Positions 43,033 to 53,853 of a DNA stretch of 59,685 nucleotides are shown piece after piece. The translations under genes and the position numbers were made by a program. The stretch lies in the NCBI RefSeq assembly GCF_000820085.1, contig NZ_CDBN01000023.1:1-59685 (forward strand), written 5' to 3'. Source of the stretch: Aeromonas sanarellii. GTDB taxonomy: Bacteria; Pseudomonadota; Gammaproteobacteria; Enterobacterales; Aeromonadaceae. The notes under the pieces were generated by a model. That model made no database searches. It had not been told where the DNA came from and was given only the letters and a program-made list of their open reading frames with translations. Within the stretch, counting starts at the first letter, position 1. Each line of letters begins with the position of its first letter.

Positions 43033-43059
43033 GGTGATGACAGATGTCGGGGCTCGCTC

Positions 43060-45096
43060 TCAATAGGCCAGGCCGGCACCATAGGGGTAGAGCGGGTTCG
43101 CGGAGTCCTTCGCCACGTCCGGGTACTGGTTTTGCACCGCCTGCCAGCTGGAGGGCAGCTCGAAGGGCAGCTTGCCGCGGGCCTTCTGCTTGCCGCTGAT
43201 GACGTCGAACAGGGACTGATCCAGAGCACCGAAGTTGGCCAGCAGCACCCGGGCCGCCGGCGCCACCTCGGTCAGGATGGCGGGCCTGTCCAGATAGACG
43301 GAGAGCACCAGGGGCACACCGGCCTGCTCGATGGCCTGGATGGCGGCAAAGTCGTCGGCCCCGTGGTAGATCCCCTCGTGGGCCGTCTCCTGCACCACCT
43401 GGTCATTGCTGGCAAAGCCGAGCTGGCCATAGTGGATGCTGCCAAACGGGAAGCGGGGATCCTGCTCGCCCGGGGCGTTGACCCGCACGATGGCGAGCTC
43501 CGCCTGGGCCAGGTCCGTCACCACGGTATAACCGTTGGCCGCGGCCACCTCGGCATTGACGTTGTGCAGGTAGACCCGCTTGCCGTCCGCCTTGAGTGGC
43601 AGCAGGGCCCCCTCGTTCTTCAGCAGCACGTGGGACGCCGCCTGGGCAGCCTGGGCGGCCTGCTGGAACTCGGCCTTGCCCACCAGGGTCACCGCCGCCT
43701 CGGCATCCACATAGGGATTTTCGAACAGCCCCAGGGCGAACTTCTGCTCCAGGATGCGCTCGGCCGAGGTGGTGAGCGCCGCCTCGGTCACCAGACCGCT
43801 CTGCACCGCCGCCAGCAGGGGGGCGGGATCCTCCACCCCGCCAAACTGATCCACCCCGGCGGCGATGGCCTTGGCGTAACGCTCGGCCTTGGTGAGCTTC
43901 TCCACGCCCCAGGACATGCCAAAGGGCACTGTCCAGGGGCTGACGCCCGCCGTCACCTCATCCTGGGTCAGCCCCTGCTCGCAGCGGCTGTCGCAGTCGT
44001 TGACTATGCCCCAGTCGCTCAGCACCACGCCGTCGAACTTGAAGTGGCCCCGCAGCAAGTCGGTGAGGATCTGGCGGTTGAAGCCAAAACCCACCTCCTC
44101 GATGGCCTGGCCCTCATGGGTCAGCCCCTCGGGCAGGGCGTAATAGGGCATCACGGCCCCGACTTTGGCCTCGAAGGCCCCCTCGAACGGCACCAGGTGA
44201 TAGGCAAACTGGCCACCGGGGTAGACCTGCTCCTTGCCCCAGGGGTTGTGGGCGTCCAGCCCGTCCTTCTGGGGACCGGCCCCGGCGAAGTGCTTGACCA
44301 CGGTGACCACGCTCTCCTTGCCAATGCCGTCACTCCCCTGCTGGAAGCCCTGGATATAGGCCTTGACCAGGGACTTGGCGAGCTGGTTGTCTTCGCCGAA
44401 GGTGCCGTTGATGCGCCCCCAGCGCGGCTCGGTCGCGAGATCCGCCTGGGGCGAGAGCGCCTCGTGAATGCCGACGGCGCGGTACTCCTGGCGGGCGATG
44501 TCGCCGAAGCGCTGCACCAGGGCGGCATCGCCGATGGCGGCCAGCCCCAGGGTCTCCGGCCACTGGGAGAAGGCCCCGGCGCCGACGCTGGTGGCGTTGG
44601 GATCATGGGTGAAGTGGTTGCGCGGATCCGTGCTCACCGTCATGGGGATGCCGAGCCCCACCCCCTCCAGCAGGGCCTGCAGCCGGTTGTTGTCTTCGGC
44701 GATGGCCGCCGGATCCCCCGCCATCCGGGTGATGAAGGTATTCACCCCATCGGTACGCAGCATCTTGTCCATGGCGGCGAGGTCGACCCGGCCGTCGGCA
44801 TCCAGCACCAGGGTGCCGTGCATCATCAGGCCCGCCTTCTGGGCCAGGGTGAGCCGACCCGTCAGGTCCCGCGCCCGCTCGGCGGCGCCGAGGCGCCAGT
44901 CCTCGTAGGGGGTCAGGGTGCCATTGCCGTCCAGATCCTTGAACTGCAGGCCGTCCTGCTCGATCAGGGCGACGGTGCGATGGCCCAGGACGGGCTGTTC
45001 CGGTTTGGGGGTGGAGTCGTTGTCGTTGCACCCTGCCAGCAGCAGGGCCCCTATGGCGAGGGCGACACGGGTTCGGGAGAGCGAGTGGTGTTTCAT
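43060..45096 (-). CDS. Glycoside hydrolase family 3 lipoprotein (beta-glucosidase-like)
   Basis: A 678-residue GH3 enzyme. The N-terminus is a lipoprotein signal (MKHHSLSRTRVALAIGALLLAGC, Cys23). An EF-hand-like loop (DLDGNGTLTPYEDW) follows near residues 52-67. The TIM-barrel part contains TEPRWGRINGTFGED and the nucleophile region VVLSDWGIVND; the C-terminal alpha/beta sandwich ends GAGLAY. It probably hydrolyses beta-glucosides at the cell envelope. The ATG at 45096 is preceded by AAGGAAG. The divergent AraC gene is its probable regulator. Confidence 0.88.
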   Translation of the reverse strand: MKHHSLSRTRVALAIGALLLAGCNDNDSTPKPEQPVLGHRTVALIEQDGLQFKDLDGNGTLTPYEDWRLGAAERARDLTGRLTLAQKAGLMMHGTLVLDADGRVDLAAMDKMLRTDGVNTFITRMAGDPAAIAEDNNRLQALLEGVGLGIPMTVSTDPRNHFTHDPNATSVGAGAFSQWPETLGLAAIGDAALVQRFGDIARQEYRAVGIHEALSPQADLATEPRWGRINGTFGEDNQLAKSLVKAYIQGFQQGSDGIGKESVVTVVKHFAGAGPQKDGLDAHNPWGKEQVYPGGQFAYHLVPFEGAFEAKVGAVMPYYALPEGLTHEGQAIEEVGFGFNRQILTDLLRGHFKFDGVVLSDWGIVNDCDSRCEQGLTQDEVTAGVSPWTVPFGMSWGVEKLTKAERYAKAIAAGVDQFGGVEDPAPLLAAVQSGLVTEAALTTSAERILEQKFALGLFENPYVDAEAAVTLVGKAEFQQAAQAAQAASHVLLKNEGALLPLKADGKRVYLHNVNAEVAAANGYTVVTDLAQAELAIVRVNAPGEQDPRFPFGSIHYGQLGFASNDQVVQETAHEGIYHGADDFAAIQAIEQAGVPLVLSVYLDRPAILTEVAPAARVLLANFGALDQSLFDVISGKQKARGKLPFELPSSWQAVQNQYPDVAKDSANPLYPYGAGLAY

Positions 45097-45222
45097 TATT
45101 GTTATCTTCCTTGTGTGTGTAGGAGTGACCACTCTATGCAAATGCGGCCCCCCTCACTTGCCCGTCGGGTGCAGGAAGTTGCCGGTTGGGAGCAGGGGTG
45201 AAAAGTGTGAAAAGGGTTGCAG

Positions 45223-45238
45223 GGTTACCCTTGGTTAC
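45223..45238. promoter_or_regulatory. GGTTAC direct repeats one helical turn apart
   Basis: GGTTAC at 45223-45228 and 45233-45238 lie between the divergent GH3 and AraC genes. Same-orientation half-sites about 10 bp apart fit an AraC-type operator. Confidence 0.35.
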
Positions 45239-45327
45239 AAATCCGAAACATAAAAGCGGCGCTGGCTCACGGCAATCCAGCGCCGCTGACGGATGATGGA
45301 AGGCCACCGCCGACAAGGATTTTTGCC

Positions 45328-46338
45328 GTGAAAACCGTCTCCAACCGGATTGCCCTGCACTGCCTCACCCACTGGCAGAGACAGGGACGAGATCCGGCCC
45401 AGCTCCTGCAAGGTGCCGGGATTGCCAGAGAAGAGCTGCTGCTCCCCCAGGGGCGGATCGACGCCCAGCGCCACTTCCGGCTGCTGGCCCGGGCCGCCCC
45501 CCATATGAACTGCGACCACTGGGGGGCGCCCCCCACGCTCACCGGCCTGTTCGCCGACTTTCTGCCGCTCGCAAGCCTGTGCTGCAACGCCGCCACCCTG
45601 CGCCAGGCGCTGCACTTCTTCCTCTCCTTTCGCCCCCTCATCGGCGAGAGCGACCGGATAGTGCTGCGGGAGGAAGATGGTCAGGCGAGGCTGAGTTACC
45701 ACTCGGAATCCGATCACCCGGACGTCATCGCCATGAGCAGCCTGGCGAATCTGGGCAATCTCTATGCCCTGCTCCAGTTCTATCACCCGGGGCAGGGCCA
45801 ACTGGTGCTGCCCACCCTCGTCAGGCCTGCACTCTGGCGCGACCTGACGACCTGGCTGGGCGCCCGCCTGCTGCGGGGCCAGGGGTTCGAGCTGCGCTTC
45901 CCCTCGGCCCTGCTCGATCTCGCCCACGGGGGCTGCAACCTCCCCCTGCAGCCCCTGCTGCTGGGGGAGATAAACCGGCAGATGGCCCTGCTGCGCCCGC
46001 GCACCCGCTACCGGGATCGCGTGCTCGATCTCATCCGTCAAACGCTCTGGCAGGAAGGCCTGGAGGAGCGAGCGCCTCTCGCTGTGGTCTGCGACAGCCT
46101 CGGGCTGACCCGCTGGACCCTCAACCGCCACCTGCGGGAGGAGGGCTGCCACTTCTCCGGGCTGCTGGATCAGGTGCGGCGGGAGGAGGCGTGCCGCCTG
46201 CTGCAGGATCCCGCCCTGCCGCTGCAGGCGGTGGGAGACAGGCTCGGCTTTGCCAGCCAGAGCAGTTTCACCCGCTTCTTTCGTGCGGCCTTCGCCCTCT
46301 CCCCCCGGGAGTTTCGCTCAAGGCGCGGCCGCCTCTGA
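45328..46338 (+). CDS. AraC-family transcriptional regulator
   Basis: A 336-residue AraC-type protein. The N-terminal part (about 1-230) resembles the arabinose-binding-like domain of AraC/OruR-type regulators; the C-terminal two-HTH domain (about 240-336) shows LGLTRWTLNRHLREEGCHFSGLLD and LGFASQSSFTRFFRAAFALSPREFR. The start is GTG at 45328 with AAGGA upstream. It is divergent from the GH3 lipoprotein gene and overlaps the convergent LysR gene by 21 bases at the 3' end. Confidence 0.85.
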   Translation: MKTVSNRIALHCLTHWQRQGRDPAQLLQGAGIAREELLLPQGRIDAQRHFRLLARAAPHMNCDHWGAPPTLTGLFADFLPLASLCCNAATLRQALHFFLSFRPLIGESDRIVLREEDGQARLSYHSESDHPDVIAMSSLANLGNLYALLQFYHPGQGQLVLPTLVRPALWRDLTTWLGARLLRGQGFELRFPSALLDLAHGGCNLPLQPLLLGEINRQMALLRPRTRYRDRVLDLIRQTLWQEGLEERAPLAVVCDSLGLTRWTLNRHLREEGCHFSGLLDQVRREEACRLLQDPALPLQAVGDRLGFASQSSFTRFFRAAFALSPREFRSRRGRL

Positions 46339-47265
46339 CTCCCCGGCCAGGGAGCGGGCGAGCAGCTCGCCCAGCCAGTGGATGAAGAGCTGGACCCTGG
46401 GCGCCAGCTGGCGGCGGTGGGCATAGAGGGCGTGGATGGGGAGCGGCGGCGCCTGCCAGGAGGGCAGTATGCTCACCAGCTCGCCGCGCGCGAGCAGCTC
46501 CTCCACCCCCACCCTCGGCATCTGGATGATGCCGAGCCCCGCCAGCGCCGCCGCCAGATAGGTCTCGCTGTCGTTGACCGTCAGGGCTCCCGCCATGGGC
46601 AGCAGGGCCCGGCTGCCGTCCTCCCGCAGGTATTCGAAGCCGGGCTCGGGGCGCCCCTGCCCGCCGCCGCTCCCCGTGCCAACCCCGGGGCCATAGTGCA
46701 CCAGCCGGTGATGGGCCAGATCGGCGAGGTGCTGCGGTACCCCGTGGCGGGCCAGGTAGGCGGCGCTGGCGCAGTTGATCTGGCGGTAGTGGCCAAGGGG
46801 CCTTGCCACCAGGCTGGAGGGTTCCAGGCTGCCGACCCGCACCACGCAGTCAAACCCCTCGCGCACCAGGTCCACCCGCCTGTCCGTGCTGCTCAGCATC
46901 AGCTGCAAGGCGGGGTGCCTGGCCAGAAAGTCCGGCAGCGCGGGGATCACCAGGTGGCGCGCCATCCGGCTCGGCATGTCGAACCGCAACTGGCCCGAGA
47001 TCTGGCCCTCCTGGCGAAACAGGCCGTCAAACTCCTCCATGTCCGCCAGCAGCTCCCGGCAGCGGGCATAGCAGATCTGGCCGTCCGTGGTGAGTTGCAC
47101 CCGCCTCGTGGTGCGCTGCAACAGCCGGGTACCCATGCGCTCCTCCAGCCGGCGGATGGCGGCGGAGAGGGTCGCCTTGGGGATGCCGGACAGCTCGGCG
47201 CAGCGGCTGAAGCTCTCCAGTTCGGCGACCCGCACGAAGGCCCTCATCGCATCTAGGTGATCCAT
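46318..47265 (-). CDS. LysR-family regulator divergent from SDR
   Basis: A 315-residue LysR protein with helix-turn-helix at about residues 5-62 (AMRAFVRVAELESFSRCAELSGIPKATLSAAIRRLEE) and an effector domain from about 88 (GQLRFDMPSRMARHLVIPAL). It belongs to the CrgA/DsdC-like group. Its target is probably the divergent short-chain dehydrogenase gene 131 bp away. Its 3' end overlaps the AraC gene tail. Confidence 0.87.
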   Translation of the reverse strand: MDHLDAMRAFVRVAELESFSRCAELSGIPKATLSAAIRRLEERMGTRLLQRTTRRVQLTTDGQICYARCRELLADMEEFDGLFRQEGQISGQLRFDMPSRMARHLVIPALPDFLARHPALQLMLSSTDRRVDLVREGFDCVVRVGSLEPSSLVARPLGHYRQINCASAAYLARHGVPQHLADLAHHRLVHYGPGVGTGSGGGQGRPEPGFEYLREDGSRALLPMAGALTVNDSETYLAAALAGLGIIQMPRVGVEELLARGELVSILPSWQAPPLPIHALYAHRRQLAPRVQLFIHWLGELLARSLAGESEAAAP

Positions 47266-47292
47266 GGCCTGATTGTCTCTCTAAACGGAACA

Positions 47293-47308
47293 GTGATTTC
47301 ATTATCAC
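47293..47308. promoter_or_regulatory. Inverted repeat GTGAT-N6-ATCAC, possible LysR operator
   Basis: Perfect 5-bp arms flank TTCATT between the LysR and SDR genes. ACAGTGAT occurs both here and again at about 47337-47344 as a direct repeat, and a GTTTGAAAC symmetric element lies between. This is the likely binding region for the LysR protein. Confidence 0.4.
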
Positions 47309-47395
47309 GCTATTTATCGGGTTTGAAACGAACAATACAGTGATCCGGTCGGCTCGCACCGAGCCCTCGTCATTCACCCGGACAGGAGTCACACC

Positions 47396-48154
47396 ATGAC
47401 CAGACCCATCGCCCTCATCACGGGAGCCAGCCGCGGCCTCGGCAAGCACGGCGCCCTGGCCCTCGCGGCCAAAGGCGTCGATCTCATCCTCACCTACCGC
47501 AGCCAGGCCGGGGAGGCCGCCGCCGTGGTGGCCAGGGCCCGCGCCCTCGGGGTACAGGCCCATGCCCTGGCGCTGGACGTGGGGGAGAGCACCACCTTCG
47601 CCACCTTCGCAGACGAGGTAAAGCAGCTGCTCGCCCGGGAGTGGCAGCGCACCCATTTCAACTTCCTGGTCAACAACGCCGGGATCGGCATCCGCGCCAG
47701 CTTCGAGCAGACCACGGAGCAGCAGTTCGACACCCTGCTCAACATCCACCTCAAGGGCACCTTCTTCCTGACCCAGGCGCTGCTGCCGCTGATCGCGGAT
47801 GGCGGCCGCATCCTCAACCTCTCCACCGGCCTCACCCGCTTCGCCATGCCGGGCTATGCCGCCTACGCCGCCATGAAGGGGGGTGTGGAGGTGCTGACCC
47901 ACTACCTGGCCAAGGAGCTGGGTCCCCGCGGCATCGCCGTCAACGTGCTGGCCCCCGGCGCCATCGAGACCGACTTTGGCGGCGGCGTGGTGCGCGACGA
48001 CAAGGGGGTCAACGCCTTCCTCGCGAGCCAGACGGCCCTCGGCCGGGTGGGCCAGCCCGACGACATCGGCGGCGTCATGGCCGCCCTGCTCTCCGATGAC
48101 AGCCGCTGGATCACCGCCCAGCGCATCGAGGCCTCGGGGGGCATGTTTATCTAG
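47396..48154 (+). CDS. Short-chain dehydrogenase/reductase
   Basis: A 252-residue SDR. The cofactor motif TGASRGLGKHGA is at about residues 8-19, NNAGIGIRAS near 94, and the catalytic YAAYAAMKGG (Tyr-x3-Lys) near 160-170, with LSTGLTRF contributing the Ser/Thr position. It is probably NADPH-dependent with an unidentified carbonyl or alcohol substrate. CAGGAGTC precedes the ATG. A long symmetric hairpin follows. Confidence 0.9.
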   Translation: MTRPIALITGASRGLGKHGALALAAKGVDLILTYRSQAGEAAAVVARARALGVQAHALALDVGESTTFATFADEVKQLLAREWQRTHFNFLVNNAGIGIRASFEQTTEQQFDTLLNIHLKGTFFLTQALLPLIADGGRILNLSTGLTRFAMPGYAAYAAMKGGVEVLTHYLAKELGPRGIAVNVLAPGAIETDFGGGVVRDDKGVNAFLASQTALGRVGQPDDIGGVMAALLSDDSRWITAQRIEASGGMFI

Positions 48155-48182
48155 GCCGCGCTTCGCGCCAGCCCCCTCAAAA

Positions 48183-48214
48183 CAGCAGGCCCCCTCGGAT
48201 GAGGGGGCCTGCTG
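48183..48214. terminator. Bidirectional hairpin between SDR and GH1 genes
   Basis: CAGCAGGCCCCCTC and its complement (14 bp) with GGAT loop lie between the two convergent genes. It lacks a T-run, so termination may be weak. Confidence 0.65.
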
Positions 48215-48261
48215 GCATTCAGGGCGGGCATTCTCTGCGCACTGCCGCGCTCACTCGCGCC

Positions 48262-49749
<1,488 letters not shown>

Positions 49750-49840
49750 TCAATTGGCATCAGCATCCAACACTTCTAAAATTCCGTCCAATGACAAATA
49801 TGACCACTCAAGATTCCCAATAGGAATGAAAGGGGAAACC

Positions 49841-50779
49841 ATGGAGCTAAGGGATCTGAAAGCCTTCGTCACCCTGGGGGAGGTATTGCACTTCGGTCAG
49901 GCGGCGGCGCGCCAGCACATCACCCAGTCGGCCCTGAGCAAGCAGATCCGGCGCCTAGAGGCGGAATTTGGCGGCGATCTGTTCGAGCGCAGCGCAAGCC
50001 ACACCCGGCTCACCGCCCTGGGCCGCGCCCTCTACGGAGACGCCTGTGCCCTGGTGGCCCAGAGCGAGCAGCTCGCCCGCAGCGCCCGCGACGTGCTGGC
50101 GGGCAACGGCGGCACCCTGCGCATCGGCTTCGGGGTCGCCACCAAGCTGTTGGTGCCCGCCGCCATCGCCCGGTTTCGGGCCAGCCGCCCCGGGGTCGGC
50201 ATCGAGCTCTACGATCTCTCCACCCACCACCAGTTGCTGGCGCTGGCCGAGGGGCGGCTGGATCTCGGCTTCTGCCGCCTGCCCGCCCCCAAAGGCTGGC
50301 ACTGCCTGCCTGTGGTGCGCGCCCATTTTGTCGCCGTGCTGCCTGCGAGTTACGCCGGGGTCAGCGGCCTCAAAGATCTGGTGGACAGGCCGCTCGCCAT
50401 CCTGCGCCGGGACAAGGCCCCCTCCTTTTACGATCAGTTCGTCCACTACCTGGCCCAGAGCGGGCTGAGGTTTCAGGAGATCCAGTACGTAAACGACTTC
50501 GCCGCCGGCATCGCCACCGCGGCGGCAGGCATCGCCTGGACCCTGGTCCCCTCCTCCACCACCATAGAGCACCCCGACGTGCTGACCCTGCCCCTGGAGG
50601 AGCCCGAGGCGAGCTGGATCATCGGGCTCATTCGCCCGCCAGGCAACGACAACCCCCTCATCACCCCCTTCTGGCAGACGGTGGCGGCGCTGGCGGATCC
50701 CGCCCTCGGCGATCCGCCCGGGCAGCAGATCAGGGTGTCACCCGACGACCCTACCCCCGACGGGAAAGGTATCATCTGA
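49841..50779 (+). CDS. LysR-family regulator divergent from 6-phospho-beta-glucosidase
   Basis: A 312-residue LysR protein, helix-turn-helix about 2-60 (ELRDLKAFVTLGEVLHFGQAAARQHITQSALSKQIRRLE), effector domain from about 87 (GTLRIGFGVATKLLVPAAIARF). The ATG at 49841 follows AAGGGG; the frame extends 29 codons upstream without support. LysR control of a GH1 gene is unusual (more often antiterminators or LacI), but the divergent layout makes the link likely. Confidence 0.85.
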   Translation: MELRDLKAFVTLGEVLHFGQAAARQHITQSALSKQIRRLEAEFGGDLFERSASHTRLTALGRALYGDACALVAQSEQLARSARDVLAGNGGTLRIGFGVATKLLVPAAIARFRASRPGVGIELYDLSTHHQLLALAEGRLDLGFCRLPAPKGWHCLPVVRAHFVAVLPASYAGVSGLKDLVDRPLAILRRDKAPSFYDQFVHYLAQSGLRFQEIQYVNDFAAGIATAAAGIAWTLVPSSTTIEHPDVLTLPLEEPEASWIIGLIRPPGNDNPLITPFWQTVAALADPALGDPPGQQIRVSPDDPTPDGKGII

Positions 50780-50867
50780 GAACCACATTAAGGGTAGCTT
50801 TGGGCGGACACCCCCCTTAAAATCGTGCCATTGCCTCTGGCGCCCACGACAAGGATCCGTTTCTTCC

Positions 50868-52445
50868 ATGCCATCCCACTGGTTGCTGAGGTTTGACCTT
50901 CATCGCCTCATCCTGGCCCTGGCCGTGCTCGGCGTGCTGGCCACCTTCGGCAACAGCTTCTACGCCATCCATCAGGCCCAGCGGCAGTTGCTGATCGACA
51001 GCACCCTGGAGGCGAACCGGGTCTATGCCGCCAAGCTGGCCGCCTCCACCGACGCCATGCTGCGCTCGGCCCAGGGGCAGCTCGCCTATGGCGCCAGCCG
51101 GCTGGCGCCCATGCTGCTGGCCAATGACGTCGAGGGGCTCGATGAGCTGATGAGCCAGCTGCGCCAGCAGACCAACACCTTCAACTCGGTGGCCGTCGTG
51201 AACACCGAGGCCACCGTGGTCGCCGTCTCCCCCGAGACCCTGAAAGTCAAGGGGGTCAAGCTTAGTTCCCGCAGCGCCCGTCAGAGTCTCGCCAGTCGGA
51301 AGCCACTCATCTCGGACCCGCTCATCGCCCTCTCGGGCAACTACCTTATCAGCCTCTCCTATCCGATCTTTGCGGCCGACGGGCGCTACCTCGGCTTCGT
51401 GGCAGGCAGCATCTATCTGGAGTCCGCCAGCGTGCTCTCCAGCCTGCTGGGCCAGCACTACTATCAGGACGGCTCCTACCTCTATGTGGTAGACCGGCAG
51501 AGAACGCTGATCTACCACCCCAATCCCAAGCGCATCGGCCAGAAGGTCGGCGACAACCGGGTGGTGGACGAGGTATTGCAAGGGCGGCAAGGCGCACAGG
51601 CCGTGCTCAATTCCGGAGGAAACGAGATGCTGGCGGGCTTCGCCCCGGTGGCAGACGCCGGCTGGGGCGTGGTGGCCCAGCGCCCCCGCAGCGCCACCCT
51701 GGCCGGGCTGGATCAACAGATGTTCGAGATCCTCAAGGGGATGATCCCGGTCACCCTCTTCATCCTCTTCGTCATCTGGCTCTCGGCCACCGCCATTGCC
51801 AGGCCGCTGCGACAACTGGCCAACCGGGCCAGGCTGATGGATCAGCAGGGGGCGGCCTCCAACATCTCCGGCATCCGCGCCTGGTACTACGAGGCGGCCC
51901 AGCTGAAGCTGGCCATCCTCAAGGGGCTGGGGCTGCTCAACACCAAGATAGACAAGCTGCACACCGACAGTCACACCGACCCCATGACCGGGCTCTTCAA
52001 CCGGCGGGCCATGCAGCAGATGCTGGACGACTACCAGGCCCAGTCACGCCCCCTGGCCGTGATCGCCCTCGACATCGATCACTTCAAGGCCATCAACGAC
52101 GGCTTCGGCCACGACGTGGGGGATGCCGTCATCATCGCCCTGGCGACCCTGATGCAGCAGGATCTGCGCCCCGACGCCGCCCTGTGCCGCAGCGGCGGCG
52201 AGGAGTTCCTGTTGCTGCAGCCCGGGGTCTCCCTGGCGCAGGCCCAGCGGATCGCCGAGCGGCTGCGGGCCAGGGTGGCCAGCCACGAGATGGAGACGGG
52301 CGGGCATATCACCATCTCCCTCGGGGTCGCCCACTGGCCGGCGGATACCACGGATCTTGCCGCCGTGCTCAAGCAGGCGGACAAGGCGCTCTACGAGGCC
52401 AAGCGCAGGGGCAGAAACTGCGTGGTGGTGGCAGAGGCGGATTGA
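50868..52445 (+). CDS. Membrane-bound diguanylate cyclase (GGDEF)
   Basis: A 525-residue sensor enzyme. A membrane helix near residues 8-30 and another near 292-312 (MIPVTLFILFVIWLSATAIA) enclose a periplasmic dCache/PAS-like sensor of about 260 residues. The GGDEF domain follows from about 360, with substrate binding DIDHFKAINDGFGHDVGDAVI and the active-site GGEEF at 443-447, so it should make cyclic di-GMP. No RxxD inhibitory site is evident just before the GGEEF motif. The 3' end is separated from the outer-membrane protein gene by a short hairpin. Confidence 0.9.
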   Translation: MPSHWLLRFDLHRLILALAVLGVLATFGNSFYAIHQAQRQLLIDSTLEANRVYAAKLAASTDAMLRSAQGQLAYGASRLAPMLLANDVEGLDELMSQLRQQTNTFNSVAVVNTEATVVAVSPETLKVKGVKLSSRSARQSLASRKPLISDPLIALSGNYLISLSYPIFAADGRYLGFVAGSIYLESASVLSSLLGQHYYQDGSYLYVVDRQRTLIYHPNPKRIGQKVGDNRVVDEVLQGRQGAQAVLNSGGNEMLAGFAPVADAGWGVVAQRPRSATLAGLDQQMFEILKGMIPVTLFILFVIWLSATAIARPLRQLANRARLMDQQGAASNISGIRAWYYEAAQLKLAILKGLGLLNTKIDKLHTDSHTDPMTGLFNRRAMQQMLDDYQAQSRPLAVIALDIDHFKAINDGFGHDVGDAVIIALATLMQQDLRPDAALCRSGGEEFLLLQPGVSLAQAQRIAERLRARVASHEMETGGHITISLGVAHWPADTTDLAAVLKQADKALYEAKRRGRNCVVVAEAD

Positions 52446-52448
52446 CAT

Positions 52449-52468
52449 GCGGCCCCATGAGGGGCCGC
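52449..52468. terminator. Terminator-like hairpin between GGDEF and Omp85-like genes
   Basis: GCGGCCCC/GGGGCCGC 8-bp stem with ATGA loop between convergent genes; no clear T-run. Confidence 0.5.
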
Positions 52469-52474
52469 GTTGTA

Positions 52475-53605
52475 TCAGAAGCTGTAACCCATCTTCAGGT
52501 AGATGCCGGCGTTATCATCCTTGCCCATGGCGTATTCGAGGTTGGCCACTATGCCCGCCTCCGGCTTGAGCAGGTACTGCACCCCCGCCCCCCAGGCGGG
52601 ATAGACGTTGTCGCGGTCGCCACAGTCGAGGGCCTCGCCGTTGACGCCGTCCCCATAGAGGCAGGCCACCCCGGCAAAGGCGGTCAGGGTCCAGCGTTCC
52701 GTCAGCTGGTAGCGCTCCTCCACCTCCACCGCCGACATGTGCTGTCCCAGGTATTCCCCCGGGGTGTAGCCACGCAGGTAGATGGGGGAGTAGGAGCCCG
52801 TCGGCGCCTGGTGAGAGAACTGGTTGCGATTGCGCCAGGCGAGCACATGGCCATCGCCGTGGCTCCAGTAGCCGCGATAATCCACCCGGTAGATATCGAA
52901 GTCCTCCTCTCCCCCCAGTCCCTCCCGGTAGGCCAGGTTGTTGACGTTGAGGTACCAGCCCCTGGTCGCGCGAAAGTCGCTGTCCCGGGAGTCGTGCTGC
53001 ACCACCAGCCCCAGGCCCCCCGAGGTGAAGCCCTCCAGCCCCAGCTCCTCCAGGATCTGGTCGGACTGTGGATCCTGCCCCTGCATCTCGTAGTTGGAGT
53101 AGGCCGCCATGCCGCCGACGAACCAGTCCCCCTCCACCCGATGGAGGTAGCGCAGGAAGGCGGAGCGGAAGTGGTCGTTGGTCTCGAGGGGGCGGCCGCT
53201 GCCGAGGTAGTCCTCGTAGTCGTTGTTGATGTCCCCCGAGATGATGCCGCCGACGAGGCGGTGGTGGTCCGCCCCGAACGACGTCTTGGCGAAGGCGCTC
53301 GCGATCAGGGACTCCGAGGTGGTGTACTTGGCCGAGACGGTGAAGAGCGAGGGGCGCGATCCCTCGTCGAACTGGTGCAGGTAGCCCACCATCAGCCCCG
53401 CCGCCGTGTCCAGCTTGGGGCTGGAGCTCAGCAGCGGCACGAACAGCCAGGGCGAGCGCCCGGCCTCCCCCTTGCCGTTCGCCCCGGCCTTCTCCTTGTC
53501 CTCCCCGCCCTCCTGGCTCGCCTCCTCGACGGGCGCCGCGTTCACGATCGGGCTGGCCAGGATCAGGGCGAGGCTGGCCAGCAGCGCTGTGCTTGAATTC
53601 AACAT
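52475..53605 (-). CDS. BamA/Omp85-type outer membrane barrel protein
   Basis: A 376-residue protein with a signal peptide (MLNSSTALLASLALILASPIVNA) and, after a charged Glu/Lys/Gly linker, a beta-barrel domain resembling the surface-antigen/Omp85 barrel (TSGGLGLVVQHDSRDSDF, ATRGWYLNVNN, LRGYTPGEYLGQ) ending in aromatic F (MGYSF). No POTRA repeats fit in the remaining length, so it is a barrel-only member. The substrate, if any, is unknown; surface lipid or patatin-like roles occur in relatives. The start MLNSST is chosen over an upstream in-frame start because of the signal peptide. Confidence 0.8.
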   Translation of the reverse strand: MLNSSTALLASLALILASPIVNAAPVEEASQEGGEDKEKAGANGKGEAGRSPWLFVPLLSSSPKLDTAAGLMVGYLHQFDEGSRPSLFTVSAKYTTSESLIASAFAKTSFGADHHRLVGGIISGDINNDYEDYLGSGRPLETNDHFRSAFLRYLHRVEGDWFVGGMAAYSNYEMQGQDPQSDQILEELGLEGFTSGGLGLVVQHDSRDSDFRATRGWYLNVNNLAYREGLGGEEDFDIYRVDYRGYWSHGDGHVLAWRNRNQFSHQAPTGSYSPIYLRGYTPGEYLGQHMSAVEVEERYQLTERWTLTAFAGVACLYGDGVNGEALDCGDRDNVYPAWGAGVQYLLKPEAGIVANLEYAMGKDDNAGIYLKMGYSF

Positions 53606-53818
53606 CTGTGGGATCCGTATCGGGTTGAGTGCACCGCCGCTCGGGATTGACCGACGCGGGCGCGCCACTTCAGGTAACCGTCCCGGCCTGGTCGAGGGGG
53701 AGCGGGAAAGGGGCAGAAGCATAGGAGCAAGCGCAGGCCCCGGCTACCTAAAGGTGGTCAGCCATACAATCGCCATACAGCTTGGCCACACATTGGCCCG
53801 GATGAATACCACCCAAGC

Positions 53819-53847
53819 CAAGACCCCTGTCATGGACAGGGGTCTTG
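53819..53847 (-). terminator. Hairpin downstream of the YdeP-like gene
   Basis: CAAGACCCCTGTC and complement form a 13-bp stem with a 3-base loop just after the stop, on the minus strand. No T-run. Confidence 0.65.
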
Positions 53848-53853
53848 GGAGGG

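Noticed and set aside
42706..45201. An 831-codon open frame antisense to the GH3 gene
   Set aside because: Same cause: antisense of a GC-rich gene, Gly/His/Gln-rich translation, no ribosome site.
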